Assembly (NCBI RefSeq): GCF_017310035.1 | Contig: NZ_CP022296.1 | Location: forward strand, 1,116,001-1,180,000 | DNA length: 64,000 nucleotides | From: Nocardioides sp. S5 | GTDB taxonomy: Bacteria; Actinomycetota; Actinomycetes; Propionibacteriales; Nocardioidaceae | Reading direction: 5' to 3' | In this document: in pieces, positions 54,821-62,556 of the stretch | Position numbering within the stretch: the first letter of the stretch is position 1 | Layout of the letters: every line of letters starts with the position of its first letter | The notes under the pieces: model-generated | The model's database searches: none | What the model was told of the DNA's origin: nothing | What the model saw: the letters and a program-made list of their open reading frames with translations, nothing else | Position numbers and translations under genes: made by a program

Positions 54821-57732
54821 TGTCTGTCACCGCGCTTCTCGTCTGCCACGACGGGGCGAGGTGGCTCCCAGCAGTTCTCGCTGGTCTGACCGGGCAGACC
54901 CTCCGGGTGGACCGCGTCGCGGTGGTCGACACCACCAGCCGCGACGACAGCCTCGACCTGGTGCGCGACGGCCTCGGCCGCGCCGGTCTGGACGGCTCAC
55001 GACTCGTCGTCGACGTCGTGCCCGGCTCCACCAGCTACCCGGCCGCCGTGCGCCACGGACTCGACCTGGCCCCGGCCCTCGCGGCGGACGGTGACGTCGA
55101 GTGGGTCTGGCTGCTCCACGACGACAGCAACCCCGACCCCACGGCGCTGGCCGAGCTGCTGGCCGCGGCCGAGGAGCACCCCGACGCCGCGATCCTCGGC
55201 CCGAAGCTGCGCGAGTGGCCCTCACTGCGCCGGCTGCTCGAGGTCGGCCTGACCATCACCGGCACCGGCCACCGCGAGACCGGTCTGGAGCGGGGCGAGT
55301 ACGACCAGGGCCAGCACGACGCCGTGCGCGAGGTGCTCGCGGTCAACACCGCCGGCATGCTGGTGCGGCGCGACGTGCTCGAGTCGCTGGGCGGGCTCGA
55401 CGAGGAGCTGCCGATCTTCGGCAACGACATCGACTTCGGCTGGCGCGCGGCCCTCGCCGGCCACCGCACGCTCGTGGTGCCGCAGGCGGTCGTCTTCCAC
55501 GCCGAGGCCGCGCACCGCGGCGTACGCCGCACGCCGCTGACCGGTCGCCACACCCACTACCAGGAGCGCCGGGCCGCGCTCCTCACGTCGCTGGCCAACG
55601 TGTCGTCGCGCCGCTTCGCCTGGCAGTACGTCCGGCTCTTCCTCGGCTCGCTGCTGCGCGTCGTGGGCTACCTCGGCGTGCGCTCGATCGGGGAGGCCCT
55701 CGACGAGCTGGCTGCGGTGCTCTCAGTGCACGGCCGGCCGCGGCAGCTGCTGGCGGCCCGTCGCCAGCGTGCCGAGCGCCGCGTGGGGGAGCCGGCAGAC
55801 GTACGCCGCCTCCTGGCCCCGGCGTGGCTGCCCTACCGCCACGGCCTCGACTTCGTCACCGACCTGGCGTCCGCTGCCACCAGCCAGGCGGCCGACGTCG
55901 CCGAGCGACGACGCCTGGCCCAGGCCCCCGGCGAGCAGGCCGGGCGGGACCAGCGGCGCGGTCCGGTCGAGGACGACGAGGACGCCTACCTCACCGACAC
56001 CGGCATGGTCGCCCGCTTCTTCACCAACCCGGTCGCGGTCGTGCTGGTGCTCTTCGGCGTGCTCTCGATCCTCGCCGGGCGCGAGGCGTTCGGCTCGATC
56101 GCCGGCGGCGCGCTGTCACCCGTCCCAGAGTCGGCAGGGGACTGGTGGCGACTGCACACCACCTCCTGGCACCCGCTCGGCACCGGCACCGACGTGCCCG
56201 CCCCCGCCTACGTCCTGCCCTTCGCCCTCGCCGCGTCGCTGCTGCTCGGCAGCACCGGTGCGGTGGTGTCGGGGCTGATGCTGCTGGCGGTGCCGTTCGC
56301 GGCCTGGGGCGCGTGGCGGCTGCTCAAGGTAGTCGGCCGTCTCGTCGACCCGCGCGGCCTCCCGCGCTGGCTCGTGGTGTGGGGTGCGCTGACCTACGCG
56401 CTGGTCCCGGTCACCTCGGGCGCCTGGGGCGAGGGCCGCTTCGGCACCGTCGCGGTCGCGGCGCTGCTGCCGTGGGCTGCGCACGCCGCGCTGGGCTTCG
56501 TCGACCCCGCCCGAGACCGCCGCTGGCGCGCCGCGTGGCGCACGGCGCTCCTGCTGGCCCTCGGGGCTGCCTTCGTGCCGGGCCTCTGGCTCTTCGCCCT
56601 GCTGGCGACCGCGGTCGTGCTCGGCGCGGCCGCCGTCATCTCGCCGCGGCTGCTGGGCGAGCGGGACAGCTGGGGACCGCCGGTGACCGCGGTGGCGGCG
56701 ACGCCGCTGCTCCTCGCCCCGTGGCTGCTGCCGCTCGTGACGACGGGCTCCGGCTCCGGCCTGCTCCTGGAGGCGGGGCGGTTGACCGTCGACCAGGTCA
56801 CCTTCGGTGGGCTGCTGACCGGCCGGCTCAACGACCTCGGCGCTCCCGACTGGCTCGGCATCGTGCTGGGTGTCCTGGCCCTCGCGGCCCTGCTCCCGCG
56901 GCGTACGCGCGTGCCGGTGGTGATCTGCTGGCTGGTCGCGCTGGCCGCGGCGCTGGTGTCGGGGGTGCTCTCCCACGACTCGCTCGACCTGCCGTCGGTG
57001 ACCACGCGCCCGAGCCTGGGCCTGTTCGTGGTGATCCTCCAGGGCACCGCGATCGTCGCGGTCGCGCTGGGTGCGGACGCCTACCTGCGCCGGCTCGAGG
57101 AGCACCACCCCGCCTGGCAGCGCGGCGTCGCCGCCGCCCTGGCCGTGGTCGCGGCCGCCGTGCCGCTCGGCGGGCTGGGCTGGTGGCTGACCACCCCCGA
57201 CAACGCGATGGCACGCGACGCCGAGACGACGGTGCCGGTCTACATGCAGCAGAGCTCCCTGCTGGGTCCGGAGCACGGCGTGCTCGTGGTCGACGGGTCC
57301 GTGGAGGACGGCATCACCTACCGCATCCGCCGCGAGGACGGCACCACCGTCGGCGAGGACGAGGTCCTCACGCTCACCGACGAGGACGACGACCTGACCG
57401 GCCAGGTGCAGGCCCTGGTGTCGGCTCCCACCCCGGGCGTGGTCACCGCGCTCGGCGACCGCGGCGTCGAGTACGTCGTGCTCGCCTCGCCCGCCGACGG
57501 GCGGATCTCGGCCCGCCTCGACGCCACGGCGGGCCTCGAGCAGGCCAGCGCCGAGGACCGCAGCACCCGCGCCTGGCGCGTGGACCGCCCGCTCGACGCG
57601 GCCGCGCTCGACGGTCCCGAGCCGTGGTGGCGCACCGCGCTGCTGGTCCTCCAGGGACTGGCGGTCATCGCCGCGATCGTCCTGGCAGCGCCCACGGTGC
57701 GCCAGCGCAGGGAGGGCCGAAGCCATGACTGA
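54820..57732 (+). CDS. Family 2 glycosyltransferase fused to a large membrane domain (970 aa)
   Basis: The N-terminal 260 residues form a GT2 domain: VTALLVCHDGARWLPAVLAG, WVWLLHDDSNPDPTALAELL, GPKLREWPSLRRLLEVG and FGNDIDFGWRAALAGHRTLV. After a helical linker, about eleven membrane helices run from about residue 400 (VAVVLVLFGVLSILAGREA) to 800, then an external domain and a final helix (LLVLQGLAVIAAIVLAAP). The layout suggests a polymer- or lipid-linked sugar transferase at the cell membrane; donor and acceptor are unknown. The stop overlaps the DUF5719 gene, an association common in actinobacteria. Confidence 0.88.
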   Translation: MSVTALLVCHDGARWLPAVLAGLTGQTLRVDRVAVVDTTSRDDSLDLVRDGLGRAGLDGSRLVVDVVPGSTSYPAAVRHGLDLAPALAADGDVEWVWLLHDDSNPDPTALAELLAAAEEHPDAAILGPKLREWPSLRRLLEVGLTITGTGHRETGLERGEYDQGQHDAVREVLAVNTAGMLVRRDVLESLGGLDEELPIFGNDIDFGWRAALAGHRTLVVPQAVVFHAEAAHRGVRRTPLTGRHTHYQERRAALLTSLANVSSRRFAWQYVRLFLGSLLRVVGYLGVRSIGEALDELAAVLSVHGRPRQLLAARRQRAERRVGEPADVRRLLAPAWLPYRHGLDFVTDLASAATSQAADVAERRRLAQAPGEQAGRDQRRGPVEDDEDAYLTDTGMVARFFTNPVAVVLVLFGVLSILAGREAFGSIAGGALSPVPESAGDWWRLHTTSWHPLGTGTDVPAPAYVLPFALAASLLLGSTGAVVSGLMLLAVPFAAWGAWRLLKVVGRLVDPRGLPRWLVVWGALTYALVPVTSGAWGEGRFGTVAVAALLPWAAHAALGFVDPARDRRWRAAWRTALLLALGAAFVPGLWLFALLATAVVLGAAAVISPRLLGERDSWGPPVTAVAATPLLLAPWLLPLVTTGSGSGLLLEAGRLTVDQVTFGGLLTGRLNDLGAPDWLGIVLGVLALAALLPRRTRVPVVICWLVALAAALVSGVLSHDSLDLPSVTTRPSLGLFVVILQGTAIVAVALGADAYLRRLEEHHPAWQRGVAAALAVVAAAVPLGGLGWWLTTPDNAMARDAETTVPVYMQQSSLLGPEHGVLVVDGSVEDGITYRIRREDGTTVGEDEVLTLTDEDDDLTGQVQALVSAPTPGVVTALGDRGVEYVVLASPADGRISARLDATAGLEQASAEDRSTRAWRVDRPLDAAALDGPEPWWRTALLVLQGLAVIAAIVLAAPTVRQRREGRSHD

Positions 57733-59110
57733 CGCACCCACGACCGGTCGGCGCCGCGTCGCCGACGCGGCCGGTCGACGACCCTCGCCCCTGACGCTGC
57801 TCGCGGTGGCGATCCCGCTGCTGACCGTCGCCGCGCTGGCCCTCGTCCGGCCCGCGGCGGAGCCGACGACGGCGTACGCCCCCTCCGACGCGCCGCTCGA
57901 CCGCTCGACCGCGGTGTGCCCGGCACGCCTGCCCGGGGCGGACGAGGTGCGTCTGGGCAGCGCCTCCCTCGCCTCCGGGGACCTGGCCGTGCGGGTCGGC
58001 CGCGACGAGCGCACGCTCACCCTGGACAACGGTGTCGCCAGCATCGAGGCGCGCGCCTCGGTCGTCGTGGACGGCGCCGGCGAGCTCGCCCCCGGTCTCG
58101 TCGTCGGGCGCTCCGGCGCCGGGTCGGCAGTGGCCTGCGACGAGCCCGCCCCCGAGCGCTGGTTCACCGGCCTGGGTGCCTCCGCCGAGCACACCTCCAC
58201 CCTCACCCTGGTCAACCCCGACAAGGGCCCGGCTGTCGCCGACGTCACCGTCTGGGACGGCAGCGGGATCGTCGACGTCCCGGCGCTGCGCGGTGTGCGC
58301 GTGCCGGGAGGCCGGTCGGTCTCCTTCGACCTCGCCGAGGTGGCTCCCAACCGCGACGCCCTCGCCGCCCAGGTCCTCGTCTCCCGCGGACGGCTCTCCG
58401 CCGGGGTCGTCGACGTGCTCGACCCGGTCGGCACCGACCCGGCCGTGCGCGAGTGGCTGCCGGCGCAGGACGCCCCCGCCGCGACGTCGTACGTCGTCGG
58501 GGTGCAGGCAGCGGCCGCCGACCGGACCCTCACCCTGGCCAACCCCGGCGACAGCGAGGTCCGGGTCGCGCTGAGGCTGGTGAGCGGCGAGAGCGAGTTC
58601 GCCCCCTCGGGCGTCGAGGAGGTGACGCTCGCCCCGGCGACGGTGACCGAGGTCGACCTCGCCGGGGTGCTGCGCGGCCCGACCGCAGAGGGCGTGCAGG
58701 CACTGCGGCTCGACGCCACCGGCCCGGTAGCCGCCGCGTTGCGGACGCGGACCGCTTCCGACCTGGCGTTCTCCGTCGCCGGCCCGGTCGTCGAGGGCGA
58801 CGCCGCTGTGGCCCTGCCCGCAGGCTCCAAGCGCGTCGTCGTCGCCGGTGCGGAGGCGCCGGGTGTCGTCGTGCTCCGGGCGTGGGACGCCGACGGCGAG
58901 CCGGTCGTGCGCGAGCGGCGCGTCGAGGTCGAGCCGGCGACCGCTGCGCGGCTGCGACTTCCGGACGAGGCGGTGCTGGCCGTGGTGCGGGTCGAGCGCA
59001 CCGGCGCGGTCGTGTCGGTGGAGGTCGAGGACCGCGGCCTGTCGGTGCTGCCGCTGGCCGCGCTCGTGACGACCGGCCAGGTGCCGGACGTCCGACCTGC
59101 GCAGAGGTAG
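57725..59110 (+). CDS. DUF5719 membrane-anchored extracytoplasmic protein
   Basis: 461 residues. A positively charged start and one helix (LTLLAVAIPLLTVAALALV) are followed by an external region of repeated beta-rich modules, for example TSTLTLVNPDKGPAVADVTV and RTLTLANPGDSEVRVALRLV. It is likely anchored outside the membrane and may assist the glycosyltransferase encoded upstream, with which it overlaps by eight bases. No enzyme motif is visible. Confidence 0.87.
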   Translation: MTDAPTTGRRRVADAAGRRPSPLTLLAVAIPLLTVAALALVRPAAEPTTAYAPSDAPLDRSTAVCPARLPGADEVRLGSASLASGDLAVRVGRDERTLTLDNGVASIEARASVVVDGAGELAPGLVVGRSGAGSAVACDEPAPERWFTGLGASAEHTSTLTLVNPDKGPAVADVTVWDGSGIVDVPALRGVRVPGGRSVSFDLAEVAPNRDALAAQVLVSRGRLSAGVVDVLDPVGTDPAVREWLPAQDAPAATSYVVGVQAAAADRTLTLANPGDSEVRVALRLVSGESEFAPSGVEEVTLAPATVTEVDLAGVLRGPTAEGVQALRLDATGPVAAALRTRTASDLAFSVAGPVVEGDAAVALPAGSKRVVVAGAEAPGVVVLRAWDADGEPVVRERRVEVEPATAARLRLPDEAVLAVVRVERTGAVVSVEVEDRGLSVLPLAALVTTGQVPDVRPAQR

Positions 59111-59117
59111 CCCTGCG

Positions 59118-59567
59118 CTAGTCGGCGTACCTCTCGTCGACCTGCCCGGGGGTGAGGTTGAGCAGCTCGGCGAGCTGCTCGACCACGACGGTGTGCACCA
59201 TCGCCTCGAGCTCGTCGCGGTCGTTCGCGCGGTGCTCGACCGGGCGGCGGAAGATGACCAGCCGGGTCGGGTCCTGGCCCTTGCCACGCACGAGCGAGGA
59301 GAGCGGCACGGTGTCGTCGCCCCAGTCGTCGGGCAGCATCGGGGCGTCCTCGACGGCGTACTCCACCAGCCCGAGGTGGCGCTGCCAGCGCTCGTCGAGC
59401 GGAGTGACCACGTCGAGGACGAGCTGGTCGAAGCGCTGCCGGTCGGTGCGCAGGGCCGGCGTCCCCGCAACGGCTGGCATCACTCCGGGACCGCGCATGC
59501 CGCGGCCGCGCCGGTCGCGGGTGCGGCGGCGCGGGCGGTCGGGGCGGGCGGGGCTGACGTCGTCCAC
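59118..59567 (-). CDS. Metallopeptidase-family (zincin-like) protein without metal histidines
   Basis: 149 residues from GTG 59567; an ATG at 59498 gives a form without the Arg/Pro-rich leader. The body matches the small zincin-like family of Rv3259 (RFDQLVLDVVTPLDERWQRH, VPLSSLVRGKGQDPTRLVIF, RRPVEHRANDRDELEAMV). Where relatives have HExxH, this protein reads VEQLAELLNL: the glutamate is kept but both histidines are replaced. It is therefore probably not an active protease. It is convergent with DUF5719 and divergent from DUF3499. Confidence 0.82.
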   Translation of the reverse strand: MDDVSPARPDRPRRRTRDRRGRGMRGPGVMPAVAGTPALRTDRQRFDQLVLDVVTPLDERWQRHLGLVEYAVEDAPMLPDDWGDDTVPLSSLVRGKGQDPTRLVIFRRPVEHRANDRDELEAMVHTVVVEQLAELLNLTPGQVDERYAD

Positions 59568-59616
59568 GCCGCGAGCCTAAGCGCCGCGCGTGCGTGTGGC
59601 GGGTAGCGTCGGCGCC

Positions 59617-59979
59617 GTGAGCCTTGCCCGTCGTTGTTCGCGTACGGCGTGTGGCCGTTCCGCGGTCAACACGCTGACCTACGTGTACGCCGACCAGACC
59701 GCCGTCCTCGGGCCGTTGGCGACCTACGCCGAGCCGCACGCCTACGACCTCTGCGACACGCACAGCGAGCGGCTCTCCGCCCCGCGCGGCTGGGAGGTCC
59801 TGCGCCTGGCTCCGGACCCCCAGGCGCAGGGGCCGAGCAGCGACGACCTGCTGGCGCTGGCCGACGCGGTCCGCGAGGCCGGCCGTCCCGCGCCGGCGCC
59901 GGTCCCGCTGCACTCGACCGACGACCCGTCCCGCGGCGCCAAGCGCGGGCACCTGCGTGTCCTGACGTCCACCGACTGA
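59617..59979 (+). CDS. DUF3499 protein
   Basis: 120 residues starting at GTG 59617. Cysteine/histidine pairs in RRCSRTACGRSAV and YDLCDTHSERLSAPRGWE suggest a small zinc-binding fold. Between them lies TLTYVYADQTAVLGPLATYA. This is the Rv3258c family, found next to whiB2 and phosphomannomutase genes in actinobacteria. Function unknown. Trm112 follows after 15 bases. Confidence 0.92.
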   Translation: MSLARRCSRTACGRSAVNTLTYVYADQTAVLGPLATYAEPHAYDLCDTHSERLSAPRGWEVLRLAPDPQAQGPSSDDLLALADAVREAGRPAPAPVPLHSTDDPSRGAKRGHLRVLTSTD

Positions 59980-59994
59980 CCTAGGATCGTGCGC

Positions 59995-60171
59995 GTGAAC
60001 ATCGACCCGCAGCTGCTGAGCATCATCGTCTGCCCGGCCTGCCACGGCGAGCTGTCGCCCGTGACTCACGCCGGCGCCGACGAGCTCGTCTGCCAGGGGT
60101 GCGGCAACGCCTACCCCGTCCGCGACGACATCCCCGTCCTGCTCGTCGACGAAGCCCGCAAGCCGGTCTGA
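59995..60171 (+). CDS. Trm112 family zinc-ribbon protein
   Basis: 58 residues: LLSIIVCPACHGELSPV and LVCQGCGNAYPVRDDIPVLL, with four cysteines for one zinc and the family ending. Eukaryotic and archaeal Trm112 activates methyltransferases; the bacterial role is open. GTG 59995 is chosen over 59989 because AGGA sits seven bases before it. The isomerase-like gene follows after 14 bases. Confidence 0.9.
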   Translation: MNIDPQLLSIIVCPACHGELSPVTHAGADELVCQGCGNAYPVRDDIPVLLVDEARKPV

Positions 60172-60185
60172 GGCCGGGTCCTGAC

Positions 60186-61217
60186 GTGGCGACCTGGTTC
60201 GACGAGGCCCGTCTCGACGACGACAGCGTGCTGGAGACCGTCGACCTGCGCCTGCGCACCCTCGCCGAGAGCGGTGCCCGGGTCCGACGTGAGGCCCACG
60301 CGGCCGCGGCGGCCACGGCCGAGGCCATCGCCCGGGGTCGCGACGAGGCCCGTCCGCGCGCGGTGATCGCCGCCGGTCCCGACTCGCGGCTGCTGCGCGC
60401 GGTCCTCGAGCCGTGGTGCCCCGTGCCCTTCGTCGCCTGGCCCAACCCCGGGCTCCCGGGCTGGGCAGGTTCGCTCGACCTCGTCGTGATGCTGGCGCCC
60501 GAGGGCAACGACCACGGGTCGGCGTCCGCGGTCGCCGAGGCCGTACGTCGCGGCGCGCAGGTGGCCGTCGCGTGCCCCGAGCGCTCGATGGTCGCCGAGC
60601 ACGCCGCCGGTCGCCACGTCACGCTGCTGCCGACCGTGACCGGTGACCAGCTCGCCACGGCCGTGGTGATGCTCGACTACCTCGCCCACATCCAGCTCGG
60701 CCCCCACGCCGATGCCGAGTCGGTGGCGGAGTCGCTCGACGAGGTGGCCACCAGCTGCTCGCCGCACCGCGACCTGGCGGTCAACCCGGCCAAGATGCTG
60801 GCCATCGCGATGGCCGACACGAACCCTCTGGTCTGGGGCGGGTCCGTGCTCGCTGCCCGTGCCGCCCGTCGGCTCGCGGAGTCGCTGCGACGCACGAGCG
60901 GACGCTCCGCGATCGCGGGCGACGCCGAGCACCTGCTGCCGGTGATCGAGGCCACCCGGCCGCACGACACCTTCGCCGACCCCTTCTCCGACGAGCAGGC
61001 CGACCTGCGCCCGCTGCTGCTGGTGCTCGACGACCGCGCCGACGACCCGGTGGTCCGCGAGCAGGCGGGCGAGCTGCGGGCCGCGGCCGCGCGTCACGGC
61101 GTACGCGTCGAGACGCTGGAGACCGACGCCGACGCCGAGGTCGCGCGCTACGCCTCGCTGCTGCTGACCGGCACCTACGCCGCGGAGTACCTCCGCGTCG
61201 GCCTGGTCGACGACTAG
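60186..61217 (+). CDS. SIS/phosphosugar isomerase-like protein (TobH/Rv3256c type)
   Basis: 343 residues with a sugar-isomerase-like double domain: PRAVIAAGPDSRLLRAVLEP, PVPFVAWPNPGLPGWAGSLD, VVMLAPEGNDHGSASAVAEA and LVWGGSVLAARAARRLAESL. It resembles the bifunctional phosphoglucose/phosphomannose isomerase family and the Rv3256c protein. It may supply mannose or another hexose phosphate for cell-envelope sugars. The phosphomannomutase gene expected just upstream is absent here. The GTG start at 60186 follows the Trm112 stop. Confidence 0.85.
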   Translation: MATWFDEARLDDDSVLETVDLRLRTLAESGARVRREAHAAAAATAEAIARGRDEARPRAVIAAGPDSRLLRAVLEPWCPVPFVAWPNPGLPGWAGSLDLVVMLAPEGNDHGSASAVAEAVRRGAQVAVACPERSMVAEHAAGRHVTLLPTVTGDQLATAVVMLDYLAHIQLGPHADAESVAESLDEVATSCSPHRDLAVNPAKMLAIAMADTNPLVWGGSVLAARAARRLAESLRRTSGRSAIAGDAEHLLPVIEATRPHDTFADPFSDEQADLRPLLLVLDDRADDPVVREQAGELRAAAARHGVRVETLETDADAEVARYASLLLTGTYAAEYLRVGLVDD

Positions 61218-61726
61218 GCCGTCGGCGGCCTCGTCAGGCTCGTCCCGAGGACGAGTGCGTCGCCGTCGTGGACGTACGCCGTCCGCTCCACCACCATCCC
61301 GAGCGTGCGGGCCACGGCCTGCGACGGTGTGTTCTCCGGGCGGATGATCGCCACGAGGTGGTCGATCCCGGCGGCGGCCGCACAGTCGCGTACGGCGGTC
61401 GCGGCCTCCGTGGCGTAGCCGTGCCGGCGCAGGTCAGGCACGACGTGGTAGCCGACCTCGACGTGGGGCTCGCCCTCCACGTCCTGCACCGTCAGGCCGC
61501 AGTCGCCGACGAACTCGCCGTCGTGGGTCTCGACCACCCACAGCCCGAACCCGTGGTCGGCGTAGTTGCGCTCCTGCCACTCGATCCAGCGCACGGCGTC
61601 GTCGCGGTCGCGGGCCGGCCGGTCCACCCGGACGGGGTCCGGCGCCGAGAGCAGCGTCGTCACGTCGTCGAGGTCGGCGATCGTCATCGGACGGAAGCGC
61701 AGGCGCGCGGTGGGCTCTGGCAGCAC
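61214..61726 (-). CDS. GNAT family acetyltransferase (RimJ/RimL-like)
   Basis: 170 residues: RLRFRPMTIADLDDVTTLL, GFGLWVVETHDGEFVGDCGL, the acetyl-CoA loop in VVPDLRRHGYATEAATAV and IIRPENTPSQAVARTLGM. It should transfer an acetyl group to an amine, possibly a protein N-terminus. The target is unknown. It overlaps the end of the convergent isomerase-like gene by four bases and follows the SnoaL-like gene by four bases. Confidence 0.9.
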   Translation of the reverse strand: MLPEPTARLRFRPMTIADLDDVTTLLSAPDPVRVDRPARDRDDAVRWIEWQERNYADHGFGLWVVETHDGEFVGDCGLTVQDVEGEPHVEVGYHVVPDLRRHGYATEAATAVRDCAAAAGIDHLVAIIRPENTPSQAVARTLGMVVERTAYVHDGDALVLGTSLTRPPTA

Positions 61727-61730
61727 CGGC

Positions 61731-62105
61731 TCAGGCTAGTGGCCGGGTGCCGTCGGGAGCCTGCTGGTCGACGTCGGTCCACACCTCCGTGAGCTCGGCG
61801 AGGAGGCCGTCCTGGACGCTGGCGAAGCTGGCGACCACGAAGACCTGGTCCGCGCCGTCGGACCCAGCGCAGGTCACTCGCGCTCGGAGGACGCCACGGT
61901 CGTCGGCTGCGACGAGGTCCTCGAGGTGCATGCGCTCGAAGCCCGGGTAGTCGGCGTTGAGCCTGACCCACCCGTCGCGGTCGAACACCTCACCGGTGTG
62001 GACCAGCCGGCAGGTGAAGTCGGGGTGCAGCAGGTCGGCCAGGCCGGCCCAGTCGTGGGCGTCGATGACCTCGGCGAGGCGGGCGAGGAGGGCGGCAGTG
62101 TCCAT
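61731..62105 (-). CDS. SnoaL/NTF2-like protein
   Basis: 124 residues: AALLARLAEVIDAHDWAGLA, DLLHPDFTCRLVHTGEVFDR, GWVRLNADYPGFERMHLEDL and VVASFASVQDGLLAELTEVW, the cone-shaped fold seen in SnoaL-like enzymes and ketosteroid-isomerase relatives. No catalytic residue can be assigned. The ATG at 62105 is chosen over the upstream GTG at 62141. Confidence 0.82.
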   Translation of the reverse strand: MDTAALLARLAEVIDAHDWAGLADLLHPDFTCRLVHTGEVFDRDGWVRLNADYPGFERMHLEDLVAADDRGVLRARVTCAGSDGADQVFVVASFASVQDGLLAELTEVWTDVDQQAPDGTRPLA

Positions 62106-62144
62106 GCACGGAGTGTGGCGCGCGGGACCGACAGCGCTCACTGG

Positions 62145-62483
62145 TCAGGTCTCGAGGCAGAACTCGTTGCCTTCCGGGTCGCGCATCACAACAAGGGCGA
62201 CATCCTGGTGAACCGTCCGAGCCCCCAGTGCCACGAGCCGGTCCCGCTCGTCCGCGAGTGGCCCCATCGCGCGCAGGTCGAAGTGCAAGCGGTTCTTCGC
62301 GACCTTCGGCTCGGGAACCTGCTGGAACCACAGGCTGGGGCCTCCCCACCCGGCGGGTTCGACCCAGGCGCGTTGCGACGTGCTGTCCTCGTCGACGTCA
62401 GAGCCGAGCGCGGCCGCCCAGAACGCCGCCAGCGTGAGCGGGTCGTGGCAGTCGAAGGTCACGGACTTCACGAAGGAAGGCAT
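62145..62483 (-). CDS. VOC (glyoxalase/bleomycin-resistance fold) protein
   Basis: 112 residues: VKSVTFDCHDPLTLAAFWAA at the N-terminus, LWFQQVPEPKVAKNRLHFDL in the centre and VVMRDPEGNEFCLET at the end, the paired beta-alpha-beta modules of the family. The histidine in NRLHFDL and the glutamate in NEFCLE fit metal ligands. The substrate is unknown. Confidence 0.88.
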   Translation of the reverse strand: MPSFVKSVTFDCHDPLTLAAFWAAALGSDVDEDSTSQRAWVEPAGWGGPSLWFQQVPEPKVAKNRLHFDLRAMGPLADERDRLVALGARTVHQDVALVVMRDPEGNEFCLET

Positions 62484-62556
62484 GCGAGCACGCTAGTAGC
62501 CGACAGGACGCGCCGGTGGCCCCGCCTCCTCGTGGGTGGCGGGGTGTGGGGCGGGG

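Noticed and set aside
56116..60069. A minus-strand open frame of over 1300 codons
   Set aside because: It crosses several well-supported genes on the other strand, and its translation is Arg/Ser/Pro/Gln-rich with no domains. It is an artefact of high GC.
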